Part shown: one piece after another, positions 42,952 to 50,349 of the stretch
Numbering within the stretch: position 1 is the first letter of the stretch
Layout of the letters: each line of letters starts with the position of its first letter
DNA from: Saccharopolyspora_D taberi
GTDB taxonomy: Bacteria > Actinomycetota > Actinomycetes > Mycobacteriales > Pseudonocardiaceae
Length of the DNA stretch: 64,000 bases
Direction of reading: 5' to 3'
NCBI RefSeq assembly: GCF_039534165.1
Contig: NZ_BAAAUX010000005.1
Location: forward strand, 284,724 to 348,723
Notes under the pieces: model-generated
Database searches by the model: none
What the model was told of the DNA's origin: nothing
Seen by the model: the letters and a program-made list of their open reading frames with translations, nothing else
Made by a program: the position numbers and the translations under genes

Positions 42952-43809
42952 ATGCCGGTACGAGCCTCGTTGCAGCCAGGTGTGCAGACCCCGCGCCGTC
43001 AGGTCCCGTCGACGATCGAACGACCCGAGTACGTCGACAAGCCGGCCCCCAAGCGCAGCACCGACTCCTACGTGCAGCCGCCTGAGGTCATCGAGGCCAT
43101 GCGAGTCGCGGGCAAGCTCGCGGCGCAGGCGCTGATCGAGGCGGGCAAGGTGGTGCGCCCCGGCGCGACGACCGACGAGATCGACGCTGTGGTGCACGAG
43201 TTCTTCCTCGACCACGGCGTGTACCCGTCGACGCTGGGCTACCGCGGGTTCCCGAAGTCCTGCTGCACCTCGCTGAACGAGGTCATCTGCCACGGCATCC
43301 CGGACTCGACGGTCATCGAGGACGGCGACATCGTCAACGTCGACGTCACCGGCTACATCGGCGGCGTGCACGGCGACACCAACGCCACCTTCCTGGCCGG
43401 GGACGTCTCCGAGGAGGTGCGGCTGCTGGTCGAGCGCACCCGCGAGGCGACGATGCGCGCGATCAAGGCCGCCAAGCCCGGCCGCCAGCTCAACGTGATC
43501 GGCCGGGTCATCGAGTCCTACGCCAAGCGGTTCGGCTACGGCGTGGTCCGCGACTTCACCGGCCACGGCATCGGCCGCGCGTTCCACAGCGGCCTGGTGA
43601 TCCTGCACTACGACGAGCCGTCGGTGCAGACCGTGCTGGAGCCGGGCATGACCTTCACGATCGAGCCGATGATCACCCTGGGCACCCACGAGTACGACAT
43701 GTGGGACGACGGCTGGACGGTTACCACCAGGGACAAGAGCTGGACCGCCCAGTTCGAGCACACCATCGTGATCACCGAGGACGGCAACGAGATCCTCACC
43801 CAGGTCTAG
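42952..43809 (+). CDS. map: Methionine aminopeptidase, type I
   Basis: This 285-residue metalloprotease removes the initiator methionine from nascent proteins. The metal ligands are all present: two Asp in IVNVDVTGYIGGVHGDTNAT, His in FTGHGIGRAFHSG, Glu in MTFTIEPMITLG and Glu in AQFEHTIVITEDG. An N-terminal extension of ~40 residues with RPEYVDKPAPKR is typical of the actinobacterial MapB form and contains a PxxP-like stretch. ATG 42952 is preceded by GAGGGG. Palindromic repeat copy 3 starts six bases after the stop. Confidence 0.97.
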   Translation: MPVRASLQPGVQTPRRQVPSTIERPEYVDKPAPKRSTDSYVQPPEVIEAMRVAGKLAAQALIEAGKVVRPGATTDEIDAVVHEFFLDHGVYPSTLGYRGFPKSCCTSLNEVICHGIPDSTVIEDGDIVNVDVTGYIGGVHGDTNATFLAGDVSEEVRLLVERTREATMRAIKAAKPGRQLNVIGRVIESYAKRFGYGVVRDFTGHGIGRAFHSGLVILHYDEPSVQTVLEPGMTFTIEPMITLGTHEYDMWDDGWTVTTRDKSWTAQFEHTIVITEDGNEILTQV

Positions 43810-43815
43810 AAGACC

Positions 43816-43987
43816 GTGACCTCGTTTTGCTCGGCGGTGCGGGTGGCGGAACCTCAGACGTCGCCTCGCTGCGGGTTCTTTTTCCGACGTATGTCCAATA
43901 CGACGGAAAAAGCTGTCCTCGCGAGGCGACGCCTGAGAACCCGCGGCGGTGCCGGTTGCGTGCTTGGGCTAAACGGCTGCGCCGCTT
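43816..43987 (+). repeat. Palindromic repeat element, copy 3
   Basis: Third element of the family. Outer arms pair at 16 of 17 positions with distal parts CGCCTCGC and GCGAGGCG. The inner stem and the TGTCCTCG stretch after it match the other copies, and the loop reads ATGTCCAATAC in place of ATGCCAATAC. It ends in AAACGG-CTGCG-CCGCTT. It lies between map and the convergent WXG-like gene that ends at 44027. Confidence 0.9.
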
Positions 43988-44026
43988 TCCCGGTGCGCGC
44001 CACCGGCCGGACCACCCGCGGTGGCG

Positions 44027-45133
44027 CTACTTCTGCTCTTTCTGGTTCTCCGCCGCGAGGTCCTTGCCGTCGTCGAGCGCGGACGCGCCCTTGGCCACCT
44101 CGTAGGTCATCTTGGCCCGGCCGCCGTCCGGACCCATGTCCAGGTTCGGCTGCCAGATGTCACCCTTGGCGAACGGCTTGTACTCCGCGCCGCCGGCCTT
44201 CAGGCCCGACCACGCGTTGCTGAGCTTCGAGCTGCCCTCGGTGGCCGCGCCGGTGCCGATCTCGTCCAGGTTCTTGGCCGACAGCGCCTGCTGCGGCTGC
44301 ACCTTCACCAGGTTCCCGGCGGGCGGGCTGGCCAGGCCGGCGAAGAAGTCGTCGACCTTGGTCTTGAGGGACTTCCCGGCCGAGCCCAGCTTGTCCAGGT
44401 GGCTGGACAGGTTCTTGAGCACGTCGGCCAGCTTGTTCATCCACTCCGAGATCTTGTCGGCCCACTTCAGCGCGATCCGGATCGCGTCGGCGATCGCGCC
44501 GCCCGCGGCGATGCCCGCGGTGCAGACCGCGGCGATGCCCCACTTCGCCAGCGCGCCGATGATCTCGCCGATCGCCCCGGCGATCAGGTCGCGGACGATC
44601 CCGCGTACCGCGCCGACCACGACGCCCGCGCCGTCGACCGCGCCCTTCATGCCGTTGCAGGCCTCGCCGAGCGCGTCGATCGTCTTGGCGGTGTCCGCGC
44701 CGAGCTTGCGGTAGGTGTCGCCGGACTTGCCCTCCCAGCCGGTGGTGCCCTCCACGGACTGGCCGTACTCCTGGGAGGCCGACTTCAGCTCCTTGCCGAT
44801 GTTCTCCCAGCTGCTGGCCATGCCGCCGATGGCGTCCGGGTTGCCCATCAGCGCGTCGAACGGCTCCCGCAGGAACGAGACGTTCTCGATCAGCCAGCCA
44901 ACGCCCCAGCTGGCCAGGGTGCCGAGCGGGTCGGCGGCCAGGCCGACCGCGTCGACCCCGGCGCCGAGCGCGTTGAGCCCGGCGGAGTCCCAGTCGCCGT
45001 TCTGGATCGCCTGGGCGGTGCCGATGACGTTCTCGACGCCGCCCGCGCCGCTGGCCGGGTTGGCGGTGCCCTTCTGCTCGGACTCCTTCGCCGACTCCTC
45101 GGCGGTCACCACCATTTCACTTTGCGAAGCCAT
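44027..45133 (-). CDS. Long WXG100-like protein, putative type VII secretion substrate
   Basis: This 368-residue protein is alanine/glycine-rich and helical. A WXG-type helical hairpin is suggested by GGMASSWENIGKELKSASQE followed by GTTGWEGKSGDTYRKLGAD, where WEG is the WxG turn. A Gly/Ala-rich hydrophobic stretch follows (DGAGVVVGAVRGIVRDLIAG and AAVCTAGIAAGGAIADAI), then an amphipathic helix and a polar C-terminus with no toxin motif. It resembles proteins exported by ESX/type VII systems. The start overlaps the upstream WXG100 gene by 17 bases. No ESX machinery gene is in the window. Confidence 0.7.
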   Translation of the reverse strand: MASQSEMVVTAEESAKESEQKGTANPASGAGGVENVIGTAQAIQNGDWDSAGLNALGAGVDAVGLAADPLGTLASWGVGWLIENVSFLREPFDALMGNPDAIGGMASSWENIGKELKSASQEYGQSVEGTTGWEGKSGDTYRKLGADTAKTIDALGEACNGMKGAVDGAGVVVGAVRGIVRDLIAGAIGEIIGALAKWGIAAVCTAGIAAGGAIADAIRIALKWADKISEWMNKLADVLKNLSSHLDKLGSAGKSLKTKVDDFFAGLASPPAGNLVKVQPQQALSAKNLDEIGTGAATEGSSKLSNAWSGLKAGGAEYKPFAKGDIWQPNLDMGPDGGRAKMTYEVAKGASALDDGKDLAAENQKEQK

Positions 45134-45434
45134 TCTCGACCTCCTTGATGATGGCGCTGCTCTCCTGGTCGGTGGCCTCGTAGTCGGCCGCGGTGTCGTC
45201 GAGCGCCTTCTTGATCGACTCCATGGCCTTGGCCCCGGACTCGATGGCCGACTTGGTCATCTCGCCCTGCGCGATGCACTGGGCGGCCAGGAACTGGCCG
45301 AAGATGCCGAAGGCGTTGCTGTCCATCGTGGTCTGGGCGGCGCCCTGGGCGGCCTTCACCTTCTCGGCGATGCCCTGGACCTTGCCGCTGTGCTCCTTGA
45401 TCACCGGCACGTCGGCCCGGAAGCCGTCGCTCAT
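45117..45434 (-). CDS. WXG100/ESAT-6-like small protein
   Basis: This 105-residue all-helical protein fits the WXG100 size and fold. It starts MSDGFRADVPVIKEHSGKVQ, with a mid-region FGIFGQFLAAQCIAQGEMTK standing where the WxG turn would be, so the canonical Trp is replaced by FGQF. The C-terminus ADYEATDQESSAIIKEVENG has the YxxxD/E-type export signal (Y-E-A-T-D) used by type VII substrates. It overlaps the EbfC-like gene as ATGA and the long WXG gene by 17 bases, so all three are one unit. Confidence 0.75.
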   Translation of the reverse strand: MSDGFRADVPVIKEHSGKVQGIAEKVKAAQGAAQTTMDSNAFGIFGQFLAAQCIAQGEMTKSAIESGAKAMESIKKALDDTAADYEATDQESSAIIKEVENGFAK

Positions 45435-45874
45435 CGCAGGAACCCTCCGCTGGAGTTGTCGTCGAAGTCGTCGTAGTCGTCGTGGCCGGGCCTGCTGGTG
45501 CCGGCAGGCGTCTCGGCCGGGTCGTTGCCGTCGCCGGCGTAGCCGTGCGGGAGGTTGCTGCGCACGAACTCGAGCGCGTCGCCACCGGCGAACTCCTGCA
45601 TGACCTCCATCATCTGGCCCGCTGCCTGCCGCTGGGCCTGGCGCACGCACTCCATGATCGAGGCGGCGACCTTCTCCGGCTGCGGGTGCTGGAAGTCGCG
45701 TCCGAACGAGATGTCCTCCAGGACGCCGCTGCTGTTGACCCTGACGGTTACCTGACCATCCTTGGATGTTGCGGAGCCGCCGATCTCGCTGAGCAGGCTC
45801 TTCGCCCGGTCCGCGTCGTCCTTGGCCTTCTGGAGCTTGGCGTTGTACTGGGACAGCCAGTCGTCAGGGTGCAT
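45431..45874 (-). CDS. YbaB/EbfC-family nucleoid-associated-like protein
   Basis: This 147-residue protein matches the YbaB/EbfC fold: an N-terminal helix (LSQYNAKLQKAKDDADRAKS), a beta hairpin (GQVTVRVNSSGVLEDISFG) and a C-terminal helix (VAASIMECVRQAQRQAAGQM). The ~45-residue acidic Asp-rich tail (DDYDDFDDNSSGG) is extra. EbfC proteins bind DNA as dimers. In actinomycetes such genes often precede WXG100 genes, as here, where the stop overlaps the WXG100 ATG as ATGA. ATG 45874 was chosen as the start of the conserved region. Confidence 0.82.
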   Translation of the reverse strand: MHPDDWLSQYNAKLQKAKDDADRAKSLLSEIGGSATSKDGQVTVRVNSSGVLEDISFGRDFQHPQPEKVAASIMECVRQAQRQAAGQMMEVMQEFAGGDALEFVRSNLPHGYAGDGNDPAETPAGTSRPGHDDYDDFDDNSSGGFLR

Positions 45875-46016
45875 TCGTTCCCCTATCTCGTCGGCACCGG
45901 TGGGTTCGACGAAGCAGGCTAATGGATGGTTCCCGCTCATATGAACGGTTCATCCAGGTCGTCCGGATGCGACCTGCGCGCAGGGCCCGCAGGCGGGTTG
46001 CGGTAGGAAGTCCGGT

Positions 46017-47534
46017 GTGAACTCGCTGCTGATCGCTGGGACGACGTCGGATGCCGGGAAGAGCGTTGTGGCGGCGGGGATCTGCCGGTGGCTCGCGCGC
46101 GGCGGGGCGCGGGTCGCGCCGTTCAAGGCGCAGAACATGTCGAACAACTCGGTGGTGACCCCCGACGGCGGGGAGATCGGCCGGGCGCAGGCGGTGCAGG
46201 CGGCGGCGGCCGGGGTCGAGCCCTCGGTGCGGTTCAACCCGGTGCTGCTCAAGCCGGGCAGCGACCGCACGTCGCAGGTCGTGGTGCTGGGCGAGGTCGC
46301 GGGCGAGGTGACCGCGATGTCCTACCGCGAGCGAAAGGCGGCGCTGCTGGACGTCGTCGTGTCGACGTTGCGGGAGCTGCGCGACGAGTACGAGTACGTG
46401 GTCTGCGAGGGCGCGGGTTCCCCGGCGGAGATCAACCTGCGGGCCAACGACATCGCCAACATGGGGCTGGCGCGGGCGGCCGGGCTGCCGGTGCTGGTGG
46501 TCGGCGACATCGACCGCGGCGGGGTCTTCGCGCAGCTCTTCGGCACCCTGGCCCTGCTCGACCCGGCCGACCAGGCGCTCGTCGGGGGCTTCGTGGTCAA
46601 CAAGTTCCGCGGCGACCCGGCGCTGCTCGACCCCGGGCTGGAGCAGCTGCGCGGCCTGACCGGAAGGCCGGTGCTCGGCGTGCTGCCGTGGGCCGAGGAG
46701 CTGTGGCTCGACGCGGAGGACTCGCTGTCCTACGCCGCGGACGGCGTGCTCGGGCGGCCCGCGCCGCCGCGCGGTGAGCAGTGGCTGCGGGTCGCGGTGC
46801 CTCGGCCGCCCCGGATCTCCAACGCGACCGACGTCGAGGCGCTGGCGGCGGAACCGGGCGTAGCGGTCCGGTTCGTCACCGAACCCTCGCGGCTGACCGA
46901 CGCCGATCTGGTCGTGCTGCCCGGTTCGAAGTCGACCGTCGCGGACCTGGCCTGGCTGCGCTCGACCGGTCTGGCCGAGGCGATCGGGCGGCACGCCGCC
47001 GCGGGGCTCCCGGTCGCGGGCATCTGCGGGGGCTTCCAGATGCTGTCCCGCCGCATCACCGACCGCGTCGAGTCCGGTGACGGCGAGGTGGACGGGCTGG
47101 GGCTGCTCGACCTGGAGATCGAGTTCGCGCGGGCCAAGACCCTGGACCGGCCGGCGGGCGCGGCCTTCGGGGAGCCGGTGCGGGGCTACGAGATCCACCA
47201 CGGGGTGCCGGTGCGGCGGGGCGACGACCTGGCGCCGCTGGTCCGGCTGCCGGACGGGAGCGCGGAGGGCGGGATCAGCGGGCCGGTGCTCGGCACGCAC
47301 TGGCACGGACTTTTCGAGAACGACGGATTCCGCCGCCGGTTCCTGGCCTGGGCCGCCGCGCGAGCGGGGCGGGACGGGTTCATCGCGGCCGAGGACACCT
47401 CGTTCGCCCAGGTCCGCGCCGCGCAGCTGGACCTGCTCGGCGATCTGGTGGACAAGCACCTGGACACCGACGCGATCCGGCGGATGCTCGCCGGCGGGCC
47501 GGGTTCGGGACTGCCGACCCTGAAGGTGGAGTAA
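46017..47534 (+). CDS. cobQ: Cobyric acid synthase
   Basis: This 505-residue enzyme amidates the b, d, e and g side chains of the corrin ring with glutamine and ATP. The N-terminal dethiobiotin-synthetase-like domain starts LIAGTTSDAGKSVVAAGICR and has PFKAQNMSNNSVVTPDGGEI and DIDRGGVFAQLFGTLALL. The C-terminal class I-like GATase domain has LPGSKSTVADLAWLR, the nucleophile in AGICGGFQMLSRRI, and the His in GTHWHGLFEND. GTG 46017 is the start. No riboswitch is evident before it, unlike the chelatase gene at 62790. It diverges from the EbfC-WXG unit. Confidence 0.96.
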   Translation: MNSLLIAGTTSDAGKSVVAAGICRWLARGGARVAPFKAQNMSNNSVVTPDGGEIGRAQAVQAAAAGVEPSVRFNPVLLKPGSDRTSQVVVLGEVAGEVTAMSYRERKAALLDVVVSTLRELRDEYEYVVCEGAGSPAEINLRANDIANMGLARAAGLPVLVVGDIDRGGVFAQLFGTLALLDPADQALVGGFVVNKFRGDPALLDPGLEQLRGLTGRPVLGVLPWAEELWLDAEDSLSYAADGVLGRPAPPRGEQWLRVAVPRPPRISNATDVEALAAEPGVAVRFVTEPSRLTDADLVVLPGSKSTVADLAWLRSTGLAEAIGRHAAAGLPVAGICGGFQMLSRRITDRVESGDGEVDGLGLLDLEIEFARAKTLDRPAGAAFGEPVRGYEIHHGVPVRRGDDLAPLVRLPDGSAEGGISGPVLGTHWHGLFENDGFRRRFLAWAAARAGRDGFIAAEDTSFAQVRAAQLDLLGDLVDKHLDTDAIRRMLAGGPGSGLPTLKVE

Positions 47535-47544
47535 CGTCGGTCAC

Positions 47545-47801
47545 ATGGCTGCTGAGTTCACCATCGCGGAAGCGCAGGAACGACTGGAAGAGCTGATCGA
47601 CCGGGTCGAGTCGGGCGAGGAGGTCGTGATCACCCGCTTCGGCGCGCCGTCGGTGAGCCTCCAGNNNNNNNNNNNNNNNNNNNNNNCTCGGCCACCGGGG
47701 TCGCCGGTGGCGTGATCGGCGGGGCGTGGCTGACGTCGGTCGCGGGCGATGCGACCGACGCCGGTTTCGACGTCGGCACGGACTACAGCTTCACCGGCTG
47801 A
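47545..47801 (+). CDS. Phd/YefM-type antitoxin, interrupted by the assembly gap
   Basis: The N-terminus is clear: MAAEFTIAEAQERLEELIDR then VESGEEVVITRFGAPSVSLQ, which is the Phd/YefM DNA-binding fold (short strand, helix, GE-V-(I)TR-G-P). It starts at ATG 47545, 11 bases after the cobQ stop. The sequence then enters 22 N. After the gap the frame that ends at 47801 reads SATGVAGGVIGGAWLTSVAG then DATDAGFDVGTDYSFTG. With exactly 22 N the two halves are out of frame, so the gap length is wrong or they are two genes. No toxin gene follows. Confidence 0.55.
47665..47686. other. Assembly gap, 22 N
   Basis: A run of 22 unknown bases interrupts the antitoxin gene. It lies next to a GC-rich repeat field, which may have broken the assembly. 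Confidence 1.
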
Positions 47802-47809
47802 CGGGGACG

Positions 47810-48225
47810 GGCTCGTAGAAGCGGTTTCGGCCGCTCGGTGGTGTGTTCCGGGTCGTGGCGCTGGGCGGTTGGTGCGTTTCTGGTCGCGGTTTCGGTCGCT
47901 TGACGGTGCGTTTCGGGTCGCGGTTTCGGTCGCTTGGCCGCGTGCTTCGAGTCGCGGCGCTGGGCGGTTGGCCCGTGCAAGCATCGGGTCGTGGCGCGGG
48001 CCGCTTCGCCCGCGCACGTTTCTGCAAGCAGCGTCGGCCGTTCGGCCCGCGCAAGCTTCTGATCGCGGCATCGGTCGCTTGGCCCGGGCGCGTTCTCGTA
48101 GCCGCACCGGCCGCCTGGCCCGGGCACGCTGCTCGTGGAGACCCCAGCCGCTTGCGCGCACGCTGCTGCAAGCAGCGCCGCCAGCTTGCCCGCGCGCACC
48201 GCAACCCGCGCACCGCAACCGGCCC
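47810..48225. repeat. Degenerate ~34-bp tandem repeat field
   Basis: The 459 bases between the antitoxin gene and the GntR gene hold about ten or eleven degenerate units with a period near 34 bases. A typical unit is GTCGCGGTTTCGGTCGCTTG followed by a GCGTTT-type end. Two adjacent units near 47880-47945 are the best preserved. Open frames in this field on both strands are Arg/Pro-rich and look spurious. Confidence 0.7.
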
Positions 48226-48260
48226 GCGCGCCCCGCACCGCCGAGCGAGTCCTCGGCGGC

Positions 48261-48944
48261 TCAGGTCGAGCTGTCGCTGTGCTGGGCCAGCAGCTCGTCC
48301 AGGAATCCGCCCGCCTCCGCCGCGGCGCGTTCCGGGTCCTGCGCGCGGACCGCGGCCACGAGCTCGGTGTGCGAGACGTGCTCCTCCGGCGGGATCTCCG
48401 GGTCGAACGATGACGCGACGCTGGAGCGGACCGCCTCGATGATCCCCTCGTAGAGGCCGATCAGCACCGGGTTGTGCGAGGCGCGCACCAGGCGCAGGTG
48501 GAAGTCGGCGTCCTTGGTGATCACCGTTTCGCGGTCGAGCCTGCGCACCGCGTCGTCGCGGTCCCGCAGGCAGGCCTCGATCTCCAGCACGTCTTCCTCG
48601 GTCCGCGCGGTCGCGGCCAGCCGTGCGCCTTCGACCTCCAGCGCCCTGCGCACTTCGAGGACGTGCAGCAGCTCGTCCCCGCACAGCTTGCGCACCGCGC
48701 CGGAGATCTCGCTGGTGGCGCGGACGAACGTGCCGTCGCCCTGGCGGACCTCCAGCTGCCCGGAGTGCGCGAGCGCCCGCACGGCTTCGCGCACCGTGTT
48801 GCGGCCCACGCCGAGCGCTGTGACCAGTTCCGCTTCCGGCGGGATGCGGCTGCCCAGCGGCCATTCGCCGCTGGCCATGAGCTCGCGCAGCTGGTCGATG
48901 ACCTGATCGACCAGCCCGGTCCGCTTCGTGGTGACCAAAGGCAC
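48261..48944 (-). CDS. FadR-type GntR transcriptional regulator (FCD domain)
   Basis: This 227-residue protein is a GntR regulator of the FadR/FCD subgroup. The winged helix reads VIDQLRELMASGEWPLGSRI then PPEAELVTALGVGRNTVREA, VRALAHSGQLEVRQGDGTFV. The FCD effector domain has the metal-binding His in DADFHLRLVRASHNPVLIG and EHVSHTELVAAVRAQDP. It diverges from an MFS transporter gene with two overlapping palindromes between them, so it probably represses that gene. The effector is expected to be a small carboxylate. Start is GTG 48944. Confidence 0.92.
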   Translation of the reverse strand: MPLVTTKRTGLVDQVIDQLRELMASGEWPLGSRIPPEAELVTALGVGRNTVREAVRALAHSGQLEVRQGDGTFVRATSEISGAVRKLCGDELLHVLEVRRALEVEGARLAATARTEEDVLEIEACLRDRDDAVRRLDRETVITKDADFHLRLVRASHNPVLIGLYEGIIEAVRSSVASSFDPEIPPEEHVSHTELVAAVRAQDPERAAAEAGGFLDELLAQHSDSST

Positions 48945-48962
48945 TCAGAGGTCCTTTCGTCC

Positions 48963-48983
48963 AAACATCCTATGTTTGACATA
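48963..48983. promoter_or_regulatory. Overlapping palindromes, probable GntR operator
   Basis: AAACAT-CCT-ATGTTT (48963-48977) and TATGT-TTG-ACATA (48971-48983) overlap in the 48 bases between the divergent GntR and MFS genes. The second fits the GntR/FadR core GT-N(0-3)-AC. The site lies 10 bases before the MFS ATG at 48993. Confidence 0.55.
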
Positions 48984-48992
48984 CTAGTACCG

Positions 48993-50300
48993 ATGTCCAT
49001 GAACCCGCGCAACCAGTATGTCCCTGACCATGTGATCGACCAGGATGCCAGCTCCCCTCCGCCTGACCAGCACCGCTCCGGGCTGCGGCTGGAGAACGAC
49101 GGAGCTGCCGAACCCGTCCTGCCGAACCGGCACACCGCGATCGCCGGCGGCGGGCTGCTGCTGGCCGGGGTGGCCCTCGCCGCGGCGAACATGCGGCCTG
49201 CGGTCACGAGTCTGGCGTCGGTGCTCGGGGAGGTCCGCGACTCCTTGGGCGCGAGCAGCACGTGGGCGAGCGTCGTCACGACGGTGCCCACCCTGTGCTT
49301 CGGCGCCGCGGGCATCGCGGCGCCGCTGCTGGCGCGGCGGATGGGGATGAACCGCGTGGTCGGCGTCGCGCTGGCGGTCCTGACCGCCGCGATGCTGCTG
49401 CGCGTGGTCGACGGGCCGTGGACCGTGCTGGCCGGGACCGTGCTGGTCTGCGCCGCCATCGCGATGTGCAACGTGCTGATCCCGGTGGTGGTCAAGGAGT
49501 CGTTCCCGAACCGGGTCGGCATGGCCACCGGGCTCTACACGACCGCGATGGCCGCGGGCGGCTCGGCCGGATCGGCGCTGACGCCGTGGATGCAGCACTC
49601 CACCGGCAGCTGGCAGCTCGCACTGGCCACCTGGGCGGTGGTCGCGCTCGCCGCGCTGCTCGTGTGGACGATGGCGACCCGGCGCGGCACCGCGACCACG
49701 CGGGCGCCGGAGACCAAGGTCGCGGGGGAGCGGCGATCGCTGGCGCGCAGCCCGCTGGCCTGGGCGGTCACCGCGTACTTCGGGATGCAGTCGCTGGTCG
49801 CCTACGTCGTGATGGGCTGGCTGCCCGAGGTGTTCAAGGGCGCGGGCATGGACGCCACCAGCGCGGGCGCGCTGCTGGGCCTGCTGCTGCTGGTGGGCGT
49901 GCCGATCAACATGGTGCTGCCGCCGCTGGTGACCAAGACCCGCGGCCAGTCCGGCTGGGCGATCGGCCTCGCCGTGCTGACCGCGAGCGGCTTCGCCGGG
50001 CTGCTGCTGGCGCCGCTGGGCGCGCCGGTGCTGTGGGCGCTGCTGATCGGCGTCGGCATGAGCGCGTTCCCGCTCGCGCTGGTGTTCATCTCGCTGCGCA
50101 CGAGCAACGCCGCCGAGACCGGGCAGCTCTCGGCGATGTCGCAGAGCTTCGGCTACCTGATCGCCTCGTTCGGCCCGTTCCTGTTCGGCGTGCTCCACGA
50201 TGTGACCGGCGGCTGGTCGGGCTCGCTGATCACGGTGCTGGTGATCGTGGTGACCCAGGGCGTGGTGGGCGTCTTCGCGGGACGTCCCCGCACGGTCTGA
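48993..50300 (+). CDS. MFS transporter of the CynX/NimT type
   Basis: This 435-residue transporter has ~12 membrane helices after a ~45-residue polar N-terminus. The first helix region is NMRPAVTSLASVLGEVRDSL, a signature of CynX/NimT (cyanate or 2-nitroimidazole type) carriers that begin with (N)LRPA(V/I)TS. LIPVVVKESFPNRVGMATGL is also typical. The substrate is unknown; the divergent FCD-type regulator hints at a carboxylate. ATG 48993 or 48999 is the start. It ends before a strong bidirectional hairpin. Confidence 0.9.
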   Translation: MSMNPRNQYVPDHVIDQDASSPPPDQHRSGLRLENDGAAEPVLPNRHTAIAGGGLLLAGVALAAANMRPAVTSLASVLGEVRDSLGASSTWASVVTTVPTLCFGAAGIAAPLLARRMGMNRVVGVALAVLTAAMLLRVVDGPWTVLAGTVLVCAAIAMCNVLIPVVVKESFPNRVGMATGLYTTAMAAGGSAGSALTPWMQHSTGSWQLALATWAVVALAALLVWTMATRRGTATTRAPETKVAGERRSLARSPLAWAVTAYFGMQSLVAYVVMGWLPEVFKGAGMDATSAGALLGLLLLVGVPINMVLPPLVTKTRGQSGWAIGLAVLTASGFAGLLLAPLGAPVLWALLIGVGMSAFPLALVFISLRTSNAAETGQLSAMSQSFGYLIASFGPFLFGVLHDVTGGWSGSLITVLVIVVTQGVVGVFAGRPRTV

Positions 50301-50309
50301 GCTCGTGCG

Positions 50310-50343
50310 GCGTCCGCGCGGAACCACCGTTCCGCGCGGACGC
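50310..50343. terminator. Bidirectional 15-bp hairpin between MFS gene and gdhA
   Basis: GCGTCCGCGCGGAAC (50310-50324), loop CACC, and its exact complement (50329-50343) fill nearly all the space between the two convergent stops at 50300 and 50350. It should end both transcripts. Confidence 0.8.
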
Positions 50344-50349
50344 GCGTGA

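Noticed and set aside
47810..48225. Possible CRISPR array or coding repeat protein
   Set aside because: The ~34-bp units are degenerate and have no spacer/repeat alternation; open frames there are Arg/Pro-rich in all directions.
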